Assembly: GCA_943736015.1 (NCBI GenBank) | Contig: OX031070.1 | Span: 22,899,673-22,963,672, forward strand | DNA from: Tridacna crocea | Taxonomy: Eukaryota > Mollusca > Bivalvia > Cardiida > Cardiidae | DNA: 64,000 nt | Direction: 5' to 3' | Shown: positions 30,497 through 42,229 of the stretch, piece after piece | Layout of the letters: the number at the start of each line of letters is the position of its first letter | How positions within the stretch are numbered: the first letter of the stretch is position 1 | The notes under the pieces: generated by a model | What the model saw: only the letters and a program-made list of their open reading frames with translations | What the model was told of the DNA's origin: nothing | The model's database searches: none | Program-made: the position numbers and the translations under genes

Positions 30497-30620
30497 GTTT
30501 GATAATATTTTGAATAATGAATAATTGTGCTAACATTGTGATATTAGAAAAACTCTCCTGTTGCAATGATATTGAAGGTGATATGCGGTAGGAAGAAAGG
30601 AATCAACAGGTGGTCATGTT

Positions 30621-30854
30621 TTAACTCATTACACTCATTACCAATTGACAATATTTTAGGTTTATCCAAATCGAAACGATTTGAAGACGACAAAATGAAA
30701 GTGACTGAAAATTTGAAATTTGTTTTGTGAAGGGTAAAACAAATTGTGGGAAAAGGAGAAAATGCTGGTTACAGCATTTTATCCATTTCCAACAATGTTT
30801 TCGAAAGGCTTCCTTCTCAGGGTCGTCAAGGTAGGGATTGTGTGGTAATGGGTG
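30621..30854 (-). mobile_element. hairpin MITE type A
   Basis: A short duplication of CATTAC at the left end. Right end GGGTGAAG. Confidence 0.82.
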
Positions 30855-31215
30855 AAGCTCTTTCCAGTTGAAAACCTTAGCTATATTGAAAGTGTTTCCA
30901 GATGATAAAATAGTTTTAGCTCAAATGGTGGGATTTGTTATTGGAAAACAGAGAAAATATTGTGGGTAAAGGAGAAAATACAGATTTCTGGCATTTTCTC
31001 TTTTCTCCTCAATATCTTTAAAAACCCACAATTTGAAAGCCTTTTCAGACAATGAAAATAGGTTTGGCTCAAAAGATGGGATTCGTCACTGAAACAGAGA
31101 AAACATTTCGGAGAGAAGAGAAAAGGCTGTATGCTAGCATTTTTACTGTTTTGCGGATTGCTTTCAACAGCCTCAATCATGGTGTTAGAACCAAGGAATT
31201 ATATGGTAAAGTTCG
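30855..31215 (-). mobile_element. two decayed hairpin MITEs in tandem
   Basis: Copies at about 30855-31022 and 31030-31215, each with an imperfect palindrome. The second ends TATATGGTAAAGTTC just before the CHCHD2 3' end. Confidence 0.55.
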
Positions 31216-31265
31216 GACAAGAATTGGGCGAAATATAAAAACAACATAGATTAAATCCAAAATGC

Positions 31266-31271
31266 TTTATT
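31266..31271 (-). promoter_or_regulatory. poly(A) signal AATAAA for CHCHD2
   Basis: On the minus strand AATAAA lies 327 nt beyond the proposed stop, in MITE-free sequence, a plausible end for the CHCHD2 3' UTR. Confidence 0.5.
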
Positions 31272-31597
31272 CACCCGTTCAATTAGCAATGCACATTAAC
31301 TTCGTAACAGATGAAACTCATGAATAAATCATACGAAAAGTTATGTTAGACTTACAATTCACTGACTTCTGCTATTAAAGTAATTATACATAGAAATTGA
31401 CCTGGCATCTCATTAAAATAATCATTTTTTTCTTTTCTTTTTTGAAAAAAATATGTTCTTTGTCAATTTTGTATACATTGCAGGTTCACACATGACTTGG
31501 AGGTTTAAATTCTTAAACTAATTATCACAGAGTCATTGTTGAAATAGAATTTCTGATGCTCTGAAACAAGACCAAATACTGAAATCTGTAACTTTCT

Positions 31598-31608
31598 TCA
31601 GTGCATGC
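31598..31608 (-). CDS. CHCHD2 exon 4 (last three residues and stop)
   Basis: Acceptor gtctatttcag, then GC ATG CAC TGA, completing G135 and adding MH. It is the first good acceptor in the right phase giving a family-like short tail, but 11 coding nt carry little proof. Confidence 0.6.
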
Positions 31609-34600
31609 CTGAAATAGACGAGAAAACTTAGAGATAAGTTACTAGGCTTTCACTTCAGCTGGAAAGCTGTTAACCCGCTGTAAACCCAGCCTGTGTTAAA
31701 AGTTCTCTACACAGTAAGGTTTTTGAAAACAATGTGGAAAAAGGAGAAAATGCTGGTAACTGGCATTTTCTCCCTTTTCCATAATGTTACCCATCAAAGA
31801 TGAATGTCAACATTTGAGTCGCATAAAAGTTGGAATCTGCAAATACTTTTCACTTGGACAAATAAAAAGTTTGGTCATCTGTAGAAAACTTTTAACATCA
31901 AATCCTGGAACAGCCTCAGAGCAGATAACTTTGAAAACAGCCTTGTAAATACATATTTAAATAGAATCAACATGTGTTTGGTTGTTTTTACATAAAATAC
32001 AAAGGCAAACCAACTAACATAGCTTACTTATAATAAAATTATTTGTCATAAATAAGTTACATAAAACTAAGTAACAAGCAACTACAGATTAGACCTTGGG
32101 CAGATGCCAGCAACATTTACATAACCAAGAGAGACGCAATTACCTGAGGGCAAAATGCCAATTAGTGTTACTTAACATTTGGACTATTACTGTAGAAATA
32201 CAATGTAGTATGGAGTCATGTGAGAAGAACATTCTTGCAGCATTTTTAAAAGAATCTGCCAGAGCTGGGATTCACTCTTGACCCATTTGCTGAATTGTTT
32301 TCAAAAGAAGTCTAAATTTCAAGTGTACTAATCTGATCTGGAGGAAGTGCAGTGTATTCAATTTGATTGATATTGAGTTAGAAACTTACCAAATTTGACA
32401 CGACATTCCTTTAGAGCTTCATTGAATCCATAGCATAGACTGAGATCGGACTGATTTTTAGAACATTCAAGGAACTGGTTCAGTTCAAATTGACAAGGAT
32501 TCTGATATTGTTGTTGTTGCTGCTCTGCAGGCTGATATTGCTGTACTTGCTGGGGTGCTTCATGAGCACCACCTCCCATTCCACCTGTCATAGCAGCGCC
32601 CAAGGTGTGACCCTGAAAAATGTAAAATGGTACTTGTGAAAAAACTTATTGCAGGAAAAAATAGCTAATCTATCCTACCACGCTGCCAGCAATACATCCA
32701 TGAAATAGACATAATCAATGCAATCATAATGACCTACAATTATGTCAACTTCAGGACTTTTTTTTACTTCTTCAAAGTTATGGCCAAGTAGTATTATCCT
32801 ACTCTAATGAACTCAGTGTGCGTTGGATTCGAGCAAAGAGGAGCTTTTTAAAGACACCTTAGGAAAAGTACAAAATGTTGGTAACCAGCATTTTCTTTCC
32901 CACAATGCTTTCTTTCACTTAAATGTCAAATTTGAATATTTGGTTTAAACTCTTTACCACATACCACACAATGACAACTTCAAATGACCATGGGGAAGAG
33001 ACATTTTGAAAACTTTGTGGGAAAAGGAGAAAATGCTTGTAACCAGCATTTTCTGCTGTTCCCCCAGTTTTCTACTCTATCAAAGAAAAAAAGGATCATT
33101 TGAGCCACTTAACTATGAAATTATTGTCAGCAAATGCTTTCCATCAGCTGGATAGGTCTAAAATTCTGCTGTTAACTAAATTTTGGACAAGTCATTTAAT
33201 TAAAAGCATTTGCAGACAAATATTTCATCTTACAAAAGATTATTTCTCCCCTACAATTGGCAAAAAAGACTGGGAAAAGGATGAAGTACTAGTTACCAGC
33301 ATTGAACATGTTCTCCTTTTCCCACCATGTTTCTCAAAGTCTTATTAACAGGGACTAAACAGAGGAAGTGTTGGTCATCAGCAATTTCTCCTTTACCCAC
33401 AATTTCTTCTATTTTTTCAAACACCACAATCAGTTTTTGAGTCATACTTGATATTTGCTATCTTCAAATGTTTTCAACTACCGGTAATTCAGACTGGTCC
33501 AAAATTTTGTTCAGGACAGGGTTACAACAATGGATAGTTTGATAGACATAGGTTTCCACTACTGAGCCACGTTAACTCTTTACCAAAACAACCAAATTTT
33601 AGACTTGTCCAAATTGAAAGCATTTGCAGACAAAATAAGTGCGACTCCGTGAAATTAGACTTCACAAGGGTAGAAAACATTGGTTACCAGCATTTTCTCC
33701 TTTTCCCACAATGTTTTCAGAAGGCTTGTTCTTCTGGGTCATATAAATCATGAATTTTTGGGTAAAGAGTTAACTTGTTATTCCCAGGTCCCTTCATTTG
33801 ATTAAAAGCAAAAAAAAATTCCAAGCATTACAACAAAAACATTCTCACCACTGCTGACCCTACAGCAACACCAGCTGCTGTAGTGGCCATTTGTGCCATT
33901 AGACCTGGCTGTCTTTGCTGTGGCTGCATAGGAGCAGGGGCTTGTCTTGCAGGTGCTGGGGCTGGAAGATTTGACCTAGGAGCCGGAGCTGGTCGACTGA
34001 AATAAGTAACACTGCATAATCATTTGTCCAGGAATGAAAAGCTGTGAACAATAGTGTTGTTTGAACAACAGTGTACTTTTTCCACAGAGAAGTGATAGAG
34101 CTTTTAAAAAATTTAATAAAAGATTCACAAATCACGACATTAACCCTTTACCAGATGACAAAATTTAGGCTTGTCCAAATTGAAAGCATTTGCAGACAAC
34201 AAAGTAAGTGTGACTCAAAAATTGAAATTTCAAAAAAAGAGTGAAAACATTGTGAGAAAATGTTGCTTACATGCATTTTCTCCTTTTCTCACAATATTTT
34301 CAGGTTTCTTCCTCTAGGTCATAAAAATCAGGGATTGTTTGGTACAGGGTTAACTCTTTACTTCACAAGCCCGACATAAAACGACCCCATGACAGAAGCC
34401 TTTTGAAAACAGTGGGGAAAGGAGAAAATGCTGGTAACCAGCATTTTATCCTTTTCCCACAATGTTTTCTACCCTTACCAAATCAAATTTCAATTTTTCA
34501 GTCGCCTTTATTTCGTCATCTGGAAATGCTTTCAATTTGGACCAGCATTAAATTTTCACTTGTGGTAAATAGTTAATGAAGCTTGCAAAACAAGGATACC

Positions 34601-35253
34601 ACATTTCAAACTTCGAAGGAAAAAATTAGAAACCAACATGAAATCAGATTGAAGCAAATCTATTTCCAATAAATCACATACTGTTCAATCTATTTCCACA
34701 ATTTGCCTTTTTTTTTTGAGATATGGAAGATCTGGATGATGACAACTTTTTTTTTAACCCTCCTAAGACTTATTTTAGGAGCCTCCGAGGGTGTAGACTA
34801 TGGGAGATTTTTATCATTTATTTTCGTTAAAGAATGTCAAATTCCTGTGAATACACATACACTGTAAAACAGGTGGCATTTACAGCTGCAGTGGCGTATA
34901 TCAGAGTGGCTTCTTATTCGCAAGATCAACAAATGTCCTGGATCTGAAACGAATTCATCGTCATCCTCGTCATCAGACCATCTACAGATCTATAAACTGA
35001 ATGATACTATAGTGCAGCATTCTTTTTGAACCGAAATAAACAATACTATCAACGACGTACAAAAAAATATCGCATCTTTACACAGATCTATAAATTATGT
35101 AACAATTTTGTCCTTCAGCATGGTAACTAAATAAGCAAATTTTGACCTTGGTGCGAGACCAGACATTTGAAAAATTTTGAGTGCATAATCCGAAATATAA
35201 TGCCACTATAACAGGTCTTACCTCATACGCGCTCCACCACCACGACGAGGCAT
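31598..35253 (-). CDS. CHCHD2/CHCHD10-type mitochondrial twin-CX9C protein, 4 exons
   Basis: Small protein of the mitochondrial intermembrane space. Family members stabilise cristae (MICOS) and respiration, and CHCHD2 can also act in the nucleus. Exons in coding order: 35253-35222, 33996-33849, 32612-32390, 31608-31598. GT-AG junctions and phases agree, giving 414 nt and 137 residues (human CHCHD2 is 151). N-terminus is basic and Pro/Ala-rich with little acid, as expected for targeting. Residues 41-65 ([20 protein letters not shown], then GHTLG) are the conserved hydrophobic segment of the family. Gln-rich linker at about 81-97. CX9C pairs are C100/C110 and C120/C130 in the CHCH fold. Start context has A at -3. 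Animals often have one CHCHD2/10 ancestor gene, so the symbol is a family label. The last exon, coding only GMH, is the least certain part. Confidence 0.9.
31665..31895 (+). mobile_element. hairpin MITE type A in CHCHD2 intron 3
   Basis: GTTAACCCGCTGTAAACCC start. Palindrome imperfect. Right end decayed to GTAGAAAACTTTTAAC. Confidence 0.7.
32390..32612 (-). CDS. CHCHD2 exon 3 (CHCH domain)
   Basis: Acceptor cattttttcag-type, donor gtaagt. Encodes [11 protein letters not shown], a Gln-rich linker and the twin CX9C domain with [11 protein letters not shown] and [11 protein letters not shown]. Confidence 0.94.
32815..33178 (+). mobile_element. two hairpin MITEs in CHCHD2 intron 2
   Basis: A fragment at about 32815-32944, then a fuller copy at 32945-33178 with a duplicated ACCACATACCACACAATG left end and an altered right arm (TTCTGCTGTTCCC). 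Confidence 0.68.
33178..33530. mobile_element. two decayed hairpin MITE pieces
   Basis: Minus piece at about 33178-33355 and plus half-copy at about 33360-33530, meeting near CAGGGACTAAACAG. Confidence 0.5.
33572..33773 (-). mobile_element. hairpin MITE type A, left arm deleted
   Basis: TTAA both ends. GGGTAGAAAACATT jumps straight to GGTTACCAGC, so about 23 nt of the left arm are gone. Confidence 0.85.
33849..33996 (-). CDS. CHCHD2 exon 2 (conserved hydrophobic segment)
   Basis: Acceptor cttatttcag, donor gtgaga, ends phase 0. Pro/Ala/Gln-rich first half, then [20 protein letters not shown], nearly identical to the vertebrate proteins. Confidence 0.93.
34140..34353 (-). mobile_element. hairpin MITE type A, shortened arms
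   Basis: TTAA both ends, right TTAA shared with the next copy. Both arms have lost several bases. Confidence 0.82.
34350..34576 (+). mobile_element. hairpin MITE type A, inverted neighbour
   Basis: Back-to-back with the previous copy on one TTAA in CHCHD2 intron 1. Left arm has a small deletion (AACAGTGGGGAAAGG). Confidence 0.87.
34577..35221. other. CHCHD2 intron 1, MITE-free part
   Basis: About 645 bp up to exon 1. Only homopolymer T/A runs stand out. No further exon seen. Confidence 0.5.
35222..35253 (-). CDS. CHCHD2 exon 1
   Basis: Ten codons ([10 protein letters not shown]) plus AG, donor gtaaga. Begins directly after an A-rich run on the minus strand. Confidence 0.88.
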
Positions 35254-35654
35254 TTTTTTTTACAGTTTTAATAGTGGCTCTGAAGGCTTGTTATTTGCAA
35301 AAGTTAGCTCAATGACTTGCGTTGGGTTTTTCTCGAAAAAGATTCGGACGATCTATTTATACGATACTAGTCACGTGCTTAATCATGGTGTGTAGACGCT
35401 CGACTTCCTAAGAAACGCAATGGATTTTTTTTACGAAATGGAAATCGTTTTCACGAAATGGAAACCTCTGACAAACATTGATACCACTTGATATGGGATC
35501 ACGTTAATTATGTGATTATATCATTTCAACATGTTTTAATGGATATTGCATGATTTAGGCAGTATATTCATGATTTATGAACCTTTTCCTTATAATTTAG
35601 CCTTTCAAATGTTTTTTTTTTACTCTTTAGTTAGAAGTTTTGAGAAATCGGTGT

Positions 35655-35769
35655 TACCTTCAGTCTGAAGGACTCCTCCGATGCTATTTTTGTTTCTGGG
35701 TCTCCGCAGGGGTATGCGAAGAACAGTAACAAAAATAGCATCGGAGCAGACACCTTCAGACTGAAGGTA
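35655..35769. mobile_element. miniature foldback element (115 bp)
   Basis: TACCTTCAGTCTGAAGG at the left and its complement at the right, with GATGCTATTTTTGTT/AACAAAAATAGCATC inside: the ends of the 1322-2110 element with almost no middle. Flanks AATCGGTGT and AGTCTGTGT form a decayed 9-bp duplication. Unit 2 (about 43272) lacks it, giving an empty site. Confidence 0.85.
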
Positions 35770-36469
35770 AGTCTGTGTATGTCATATTCTTCGAAGATTC
35801 TACCCGTCTGCTACAGAACTACGTCCGTTTCGTAACAAAATTTACATAAAGTATGACAAACCCAAGAAAGAATATATTGATCTCGTTCTTTACCAGCCGT
35901 TTCGATTCTAGCGTTAAATGAATTAAGGGTTCAATATTGATTATTGCAAAACTTTTTATGTTACAGTAATTTTACCATTGTGAAAATCGCACCTTTCTTG
36001 CTCTCTTTGTTCAGGAAATTTGCCTTTTCACCAGGTGTTAAATTTGATTAATTCTGTGTTCATTTTATCAACTCTTTCCATTTAACAAATATCTAATCCA
36101 ATTAAATACTGATTCCTAGACCGTTGTTACACAAAACAATATCAAACATCAACTCAAAACTTGAATGCAAGTGAAGGCTACCCAAAGAATTGAAGACAGC
36201 AAAAATTAATCCTACTAATGATTTTTTAGTTGAATACAATTTATTTATAGTTCATAAATGTTTTCCTTACGATTTTTACATCAAATACAATATACACAGC
36301 ATGAGAAAACACACGGGTGTCTTTACTTTCTTTGTCTTTTTCAACACATTTACAAGCAAAAAAAGGGAAAAAAAATCATCAAATCTACATCACAATAACG
36401 GCATAGAAATAAAAGTTGACGGAATGCTGGTAAACTAACATTATATTTATTAGTGGGGGTACGACTTCT

Positions 36470-36546
36470 CTGGAGAACTCGTACCCTTGATTTTGGGGTA
36501 CGAGTTCTCCAGGGTACGAGTTCTCCAGAGTACGAGTTCTCCTGAT
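36470..36546. repeat. short tandem/inverted array of GGGTACGAGTTCTCCAG
   Basis: Three to four near-identical 17-18 bp units preceded by one inverted unit (GGAGAACTCGTACC). Absent from unit 2. Confidence 0.75.
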
Positions 36547-37316
36547 ACCTTCATTCCGTGTAGTATTTTACCAAAATTATTATTACGAATTACAAAAGTC
36601 TTCTTTATTTCAATACAGCAGAGATAGCCAGTTTCATGTCATCCACTTTCTTCATTTTCTATATATTCACAAAGTACGGGAAATAGACTGATAAAACTTT
36701 GACGAAAAGGTGCTTTTACAATCACTTTAAAACGATTCAATATTTCTGCGGTATTTCTCTCACAAAACTATCTACTACCCCCATTTCTCATCTAAAATGT
36801 CGATGCTGATAGATTACATTTCATCAAGCGATTTCCATTTTACGATTCCGTAGCCTATATATGTAAATTCCATTAGAGTGTGAACACGAATATGATAAGG
36901 TCGCTTAATATTCTTTTTAGAATTTACACAGAATATAATAGATCCTGCTCTTTAGTATTTTTTTCTTTTTCAACTTTAAACCTTTATCAATTTGATCCAG
37001 CAGTTCCATCTGCCAGGAAAACAGCATAGGAAATAAAACGAATAAGATTCTTCCTAAAATTCCGATCAATCATTGATTTATCTAAAAATTTGTGAAACTT
37101 TTAGAAGTTCCTGTATTTTATGAACACTTTTACTCTATTTCGCGCTCTGTTTACCCTGATTTACATCAATTAGGAAACATTTTATGGTCAAAGGGAGAAA
37201 ACTCGGATAAACTGACATCACTAGTTTCATGGCAGAGTTACTTCTCTTATATTTGTGGACAGCATAAAACTGAAGACGAATAAACACCATTGCAGTTTGT
37301 GAAGACGACCTGTATC

Positions 37317-37332
37317 GGGGGGGGGGGGGGGG
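37317..37332. repeat. poly(G) tract
   Basis: A run of about 15 G in unit 1, where unit 2 reads CGGAAAAATG. Length may be unreliable. Confidence 0.8.
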
Positions 37333-38280
37333 AATGTTTGTAGAGCTGTCATTATGTATGATAAAAGTTTGATACAGGATTGCAGATACTGCTTCTTCTG
37401 AAAATATCATGACTGGTAAAAAGAAAGATAAAACAATATTGCAGACGAAGTTACTATTTTGTAAACAGGTGGTGGTAGTCTCCCTTGTATTTTGTCATAT
37501 TTGTAAATAATGCAGCCGCCAAAATTTAAAATTGGATGTAACAATTCGGTTATAAAAGTAAGAGCTCACGCAGAATCTAAATATATTTTTTGTAATAAAA
37601 TTTTCAACTGATGAATGTATGTACGATAAATAAGTTTTCTTATGTTACAATTGAATCTTAGAAACCAACGATATGTTTTCGTTCAACTAGGTTTTCGAGG
37701 TTATTAACAAATACCGTTAATTGGCTGAGTTGTTAAATTCCAATCATTTTTTTTTTTATCAGCGTAAGGACAGGAGGAACGAAAGTGAAAGCATACCTGA
37801 ATCTTCCAAGCTAATAAATGGAGATGAAAGCTATGTATTTTTCCGATATCATTGATGTTGATTCGTGCAGTATTAGATCTATCTTGAATCAACAAGGTCG
37901 GATAAGAACGTACATTTTCCCAAAAGAACCTTTGAAATAGCACAGATTGGGTTCTTATATCCGGCATGAAAATTTCATTTTGCTTATTATCAGATAAGGG
38001 TTAACAGAGGGTCTGGGTTTTTCGATAGAACGTACGTGTACGGATATATATATTAACTTTGCACCGGCTCTTTAAGTTTCGGTGTAACTGTAATAGTTGA
38101 AAAAAAAGAGTATTCCGAAGTGGGGGAGTCAACAAGGGAGAGTACTCTGCATAACTAATGATAAAGAGATTGTACGAGTTTTTTCCCTTTGACCATGAAA
38201 TTACAGTGGAATCAGACGGTGACTGCTTCCAGGCCCGAAATCGACCAATAATGATCTTTAGGAGCTTGAATTTCTCTGTT

Positions 38281-39660
38281 TTTTAGCTCTTCTGGTTGAA
38301 AGCCAGCAGAGCTTATGTCATGGTTTCCGTCATGGGATTGTCTGTCCATCTGTCAATCCATTCATATATACATGTACGTCTATCAGTCTGTTAATAGTCT
38401 TTTTTTTGTTCACGCGATTAAGTCTGCATTTGTAGTCAGATTTTCATGAAACTTGCACAGTTTGTTTATCTCATCAATACCTTTAACCATATAGATTTTG
38501 AAAAAAAAATATCCAATAAACAGTATGGGAAAAGTAGCCATTTCAAGTTGAAAATTTCCATTTTTTGTTTATGTGATCAAGTTCGTATAAATTTGCCATC
38601 AAATTTCAATGAAACTTGCAGAGTTTGATTATCTTGTCAGTAGCTTCAACCCTATTGATTGTGGAAAAAAATCCAACAAATAGTATGGGAAAAAGAGCCA
38701 TTTCAAGTTGAAAACTTTCATTTTTTGTTTATGTGATAAAGTTCGTATTTGTGGTCAGATTCCCATGAAACTTGCAGAGTTTGATTACCTTATCAATAGC
38801 TTCAACCCTATTGATTTTGAAAAAAAACAAAACAACAACTACAAACAGTATGGAAAGAGTAGTCATTTCAAGTTGAACATTTTCATTGCTTGTTTACATG
38901 GTTAAGTCTCTTTTTGATCAGATTTTTGTGAATTTTTCAAAGTGTGTTTATCTCATCAATAGCTTTAACTCTGTTGATTTTGAAAAATAATCCAACAAAC
39001 AGTTTTGGAAAATCAGCCATTTCAAGTTGAAAATTTCAATTTCTTAATTTACATGATGAGGTCAGCATTTGTGGTTGTTTTTTCATGAAACTTACATAGT
39101 TGCTCTGTCTCATCAACAGCTGGAACCCTATTGAATACAAAAAAAAATCTGACAACCAGTAAGGGAAAAATAGCAATTCAAAGTTGAAAATTTCCATTCC
39201 TTGTATAGGCAATAAAGTTCACAGTGCTGTTTAAATTCTTTTGGAACTTACAAATACATGTATTCATCAAGGGATTGAACTCTATTTAAAGTGAAGAAAA
39301 GCTAGTAAACTGTTCAGGAAAAGTGACTTAGTATTGTTTTCTCAACAAAGTTGACATTATTAGTCAAATTTCTGTGAAATTTACGACGACTGTTTCATAC
39401 AAGGTGAACTCAAATGCTATCAAGTTTGCCTGGATTCCAAAGATTTAGTGTTGAGAAGTTTCACGTCAATTTTTTTTCACTGTTAGTTCAATTTACCATG
39501 CCTTCATACGCTGTCTTAATGGGTTCAAGCCCAGTTGCAAGAACTGTTGTGTTTTTTGTCTTATTTTTCTTTTTGCATCATGAATTCGTAATGTATGCTA
39601 GTAGCATAAAAGCAAAATTACTGCCAGAAGAGCGATTTCAGACCCTTCAAGGCTGCTAGT
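38281..39660 (+). mobile_element. Helentron/pearl-like element, family b, long copy
   Basis: 1.38 kb with about five to six ~165-bp units. Sub-terminal pair GCTCTTCTGG/CCAGAAGAGC. End AGACCCTTCAAGGCTGCTAGT. Another copy starts five bases later. Confidence 0.78.
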
Positions 39661-39665
39661 CTTTC

Positions 39666-40055
39666 TTAGCTCTACTGGCTGAATGCCACCAGTGTTATGT
39701 CATGGTATGGTTTGCATTGTCTGTCTGTCTATTCTTTTCTTTTGTACTCAGATTTTCATGAAACATGCAGTTTGTTTATCTCATCAATAGTTTGAACCTT
39801 TTTGATTTGAAAAAAATAAAATACAACAATTAGTATGGGAAAAGTAGCCATTTGAAGTTCAAAATTTCTATTTCTTGTTTACGTGATAAAGTCTACTTTT
39901 ATGGTCATATTTTCGTGAAATTTGCACAGTTTGTTTATCTTATCAATAGCATGTACCCTTTAGATATGAAAAAGTCCAACATACAGTATAGGAAAAAGAA
40001 GCCATTTCAAGTTAAAAAAATCATATCTGTTGTTTACATGATCACTATGTTACCT
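39666..40055 (+). mobile_element. Helentron/pearl-like element, family b, truncated
   Basis: Fresh 5' end AGCTCTACTGGCTGAATGCC, two units, no 3' hairpin. Confidence 0.65.
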
Positions 40056-40178
40056 GCAATTAATATTAATATACAAAATATTGACCTGTTTACCATCATA
40101 TTCTTTAATAGTTTAAATAGACTTAATAACCATAATTATGTTTTTCTTGCACAAAATATCAAAAACCTATTTCAGTTT

Positions 40179-40394
40179 TTAATCCTTTACCAGACGACAA
40201 AATTTTAGCTTTGCCCAAATTGAAAGTAGTTGCAGACAACAATTCCAGTTTGGCTCAAATGGTGTAAATTTTCTTTGATAGAGTAGAAAACATTGTGGGA
40301 AAAGGAGAAAATGCTGGTTACCAGCATTTTCTCCTTTTCCCACAATGTTTTCATAAGGCACTTCAAAAGGCGTCATTGTGTGGTGAAGGGTTAA
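40179..40394 (-). mobile_element. hairpin MITE type A, perfect palindrome
   Basis: TTAA both ends. 33-nt arms match exactly around a single T. Absent at the matching place in unit 2. Confidence 0.92.
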
Positions 40395-40883
40395 AACTGT
40401 TTGGAAATTGAGAATGTGAAAGGACCTGGATTTTCTTTCTCAGTGAGTTACACTAATTTCAAAGAAGAAATTGGTTCCTCTTGAAATATTCAAAATATAG
40501 TGTTAGTTTTACACACATTTTGAACGTTAGCAAATCTATTGTTATTTGTCATTTTCATGTATAGTATATTGGAGATTATACGCTATAGAAATACAAATTC
40601 TTGGAGGGGGGGGTGAGGGTTGATGTTGTATCTGTACATTTATTTATCTTTTATTTAGTAAAGAATATATGTATAAAATGAAATTCTTTGCATTCAGTTC
40701 TTGAAAGAGGTAGTGTACAATCATACAGGAAGGACACTTGAATGCGAAAAAGTACAGCAATAATGCCATCAGGTGATTAACATAAGTGCAGTAACTTTCG
40801 CATATCAATGATGATGCAATATTTAAGAGTTTTCTCCCTTTGACCATATTATTTTTTAAACATTTCGACCAGTATGGCATTGT

Positions 40884-41222
40884 CTGCGTATGTCATATTC
40901 TTCAAAGATTCGACCTGTGTTTTCTTACGCATCACTCTCCCCGATTGGGAGATTGTAGTAATACACGCTATAAAGTAGCAATGGAGAAAATGGCTTTTAT
41001 CAATATGTTTTAGGAAAGGTCAGGCTTGTTTTGGCTCCAGATTTCTCTTAACTGCTGATCATAGCTGAATGAATATTGCATCATGTAGCGTTTTATAAAG
41101 TAAACGTTTATTTTAGTTTGAAATTCAAAGTAACAGTTGACGTGTAGAAAAGTAGTCCGGTTCTGTACCCAGGATGCCCAAATTAGATGAGTATAATGCA
41201 ATCTAGCGGGAGATATTGCTGG
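40884..41222. repeat. ~350-bp repeat F, copy 1
   Basis: From GTCTGCGTATGTCATATTCTTC to ATCTAGCGGGAGATA. Matches 41692-42050 throughout. Its first ~35 bp also occur near 35770 and 43275. Confidence 0.75.
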
Positions 41223-41257
41223 TGCGAAAGAAGACAGATACGACAAATACTAAAAAG

Positions 41258-41575
41258 AATTTCTTGGGTTAGTCCAAATTGAAAGCGTTTGCAGAAACAA
41301 ATGCTGCAAAAATTGTAACATTTCCCATTGACAGGGTACATAACATTTTGGGAAAAGGAGAAATTGCTGGTCAACAGGGTTTGGGCTATTCTGGAAGGGG
41401 GGCCTTTTGGGAACTTTGCAGGAAAAGAAGAAAGCCTGGTAACCCTGGATTTCTTCCTTTTTTTTTGCCCTTCAGGGACAGATTACATCATGATGGTCAT
41501 ATCTGATTTGCCCTCTGTAAGTGCTTTCAATTTGTAGAAGTCTACAATTTTGTCAAAATTTGGTAATGAGATAAG
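41258..41575. mobile_element. two hairpin MITE halves (type D)
   Basis: Minus half at 41258-41375 and plus half at 41376-41575 with CCTTTTGGGAACTTTGCAGG and CTTCAGGGACAGATTACATC, as in the type D copy at 53709. Confidence 0.6.
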
Positions 41576-41627
41576 AAACACATTCAATGTTGTATGATAT
41601 GTTGGTTGTTTTAAAACATACATTTAA

Positions 41628-42229
41628 TTAACTCTACCTACCACACAATCCTGACTTTTAACTACCCTAAGAAAGGGGCCTTCTGAAAACCCGTTGTCTG
41701 CGCATGTCATATTCTTCGAAGATTCGACTGTCTTATATGACGGATCACTACTAGCCCCAAAAGCGGGCTGACTGTAATATTACGCTCTATAAAGTAGCAA
41801 TGTTGAAAATAATTTTTACGTATCAATACGTTTGAGGTGAAATGAGACCTTCTTTAGCAACAGATTTCTCTAAACTGGTGATCATAGTTGAGTGAATTGC
41901 ACGAGGTAGCGTTTTATTGGGTAAACCTTTATTTCAGTTTGAAATTCAAAAGTAACGGTTGTCGCGTAGGAAAGTGGTTCGGCTCTGTACCCAGGATGCC
42001 CATATCAGATAGATGAGTATTTATAGAATGCCATCTAGCGGGAGATAATGTCTGAAAACCTTGTGGGAAAAAGGAAAAAAATGCTGGTAACCAGCATTTT
42101 TTCCTTTTTCCACAATGTTTTCTGCCCTTCCCAAAGCAAATTTCCATTTTTGAGTCAAGGTAATACTGTTCTCAGCAAATGCTTTCAATTTGGACAAGTT
42201 TAACATTTAGTCATTTGGTAAAGACTTAA
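41628..42229 (+). mobile_element. hairpin MITE type A interrupted by repeat F
   Basis: Left part to 41691, right part from 42051. Reconstituted by removing 41692-42060. Right end AAAGACTTAA. Confidence 0.85.
41692..42050. mobile_element. repeat F, copy 2, with 10-bp TSD
   Basis: 359 bp inserted in a MITE, flanked by TCTGAAAACC on both sides (41682-41691, 42051-42060). No TIR and no poly(A) tail are evident, so the mechanism is unclear. Confidence 0.75.

Larger units (their letters stand above)
35502..41370. repeat. tandem segmental duplication, unit 1
   Basis: Colinear with 43128-50820. Blocks 35502-35880, 36560-37440, 37440-38280, the family b Helentron-like element, 40395-40870 and 41223-41370 all recur in the same order and orientation in unit 2, at roughly 75-85% identity by eye. 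No coding sequence recognised. Confidence 0.72.

Noticed and set aside
35652..35770. Rho-independent terminator-like hairpin
   Set aside because: It is a 115-bp foldback transposon with a decayed 9-bp duplication, in a eukaryotic context.
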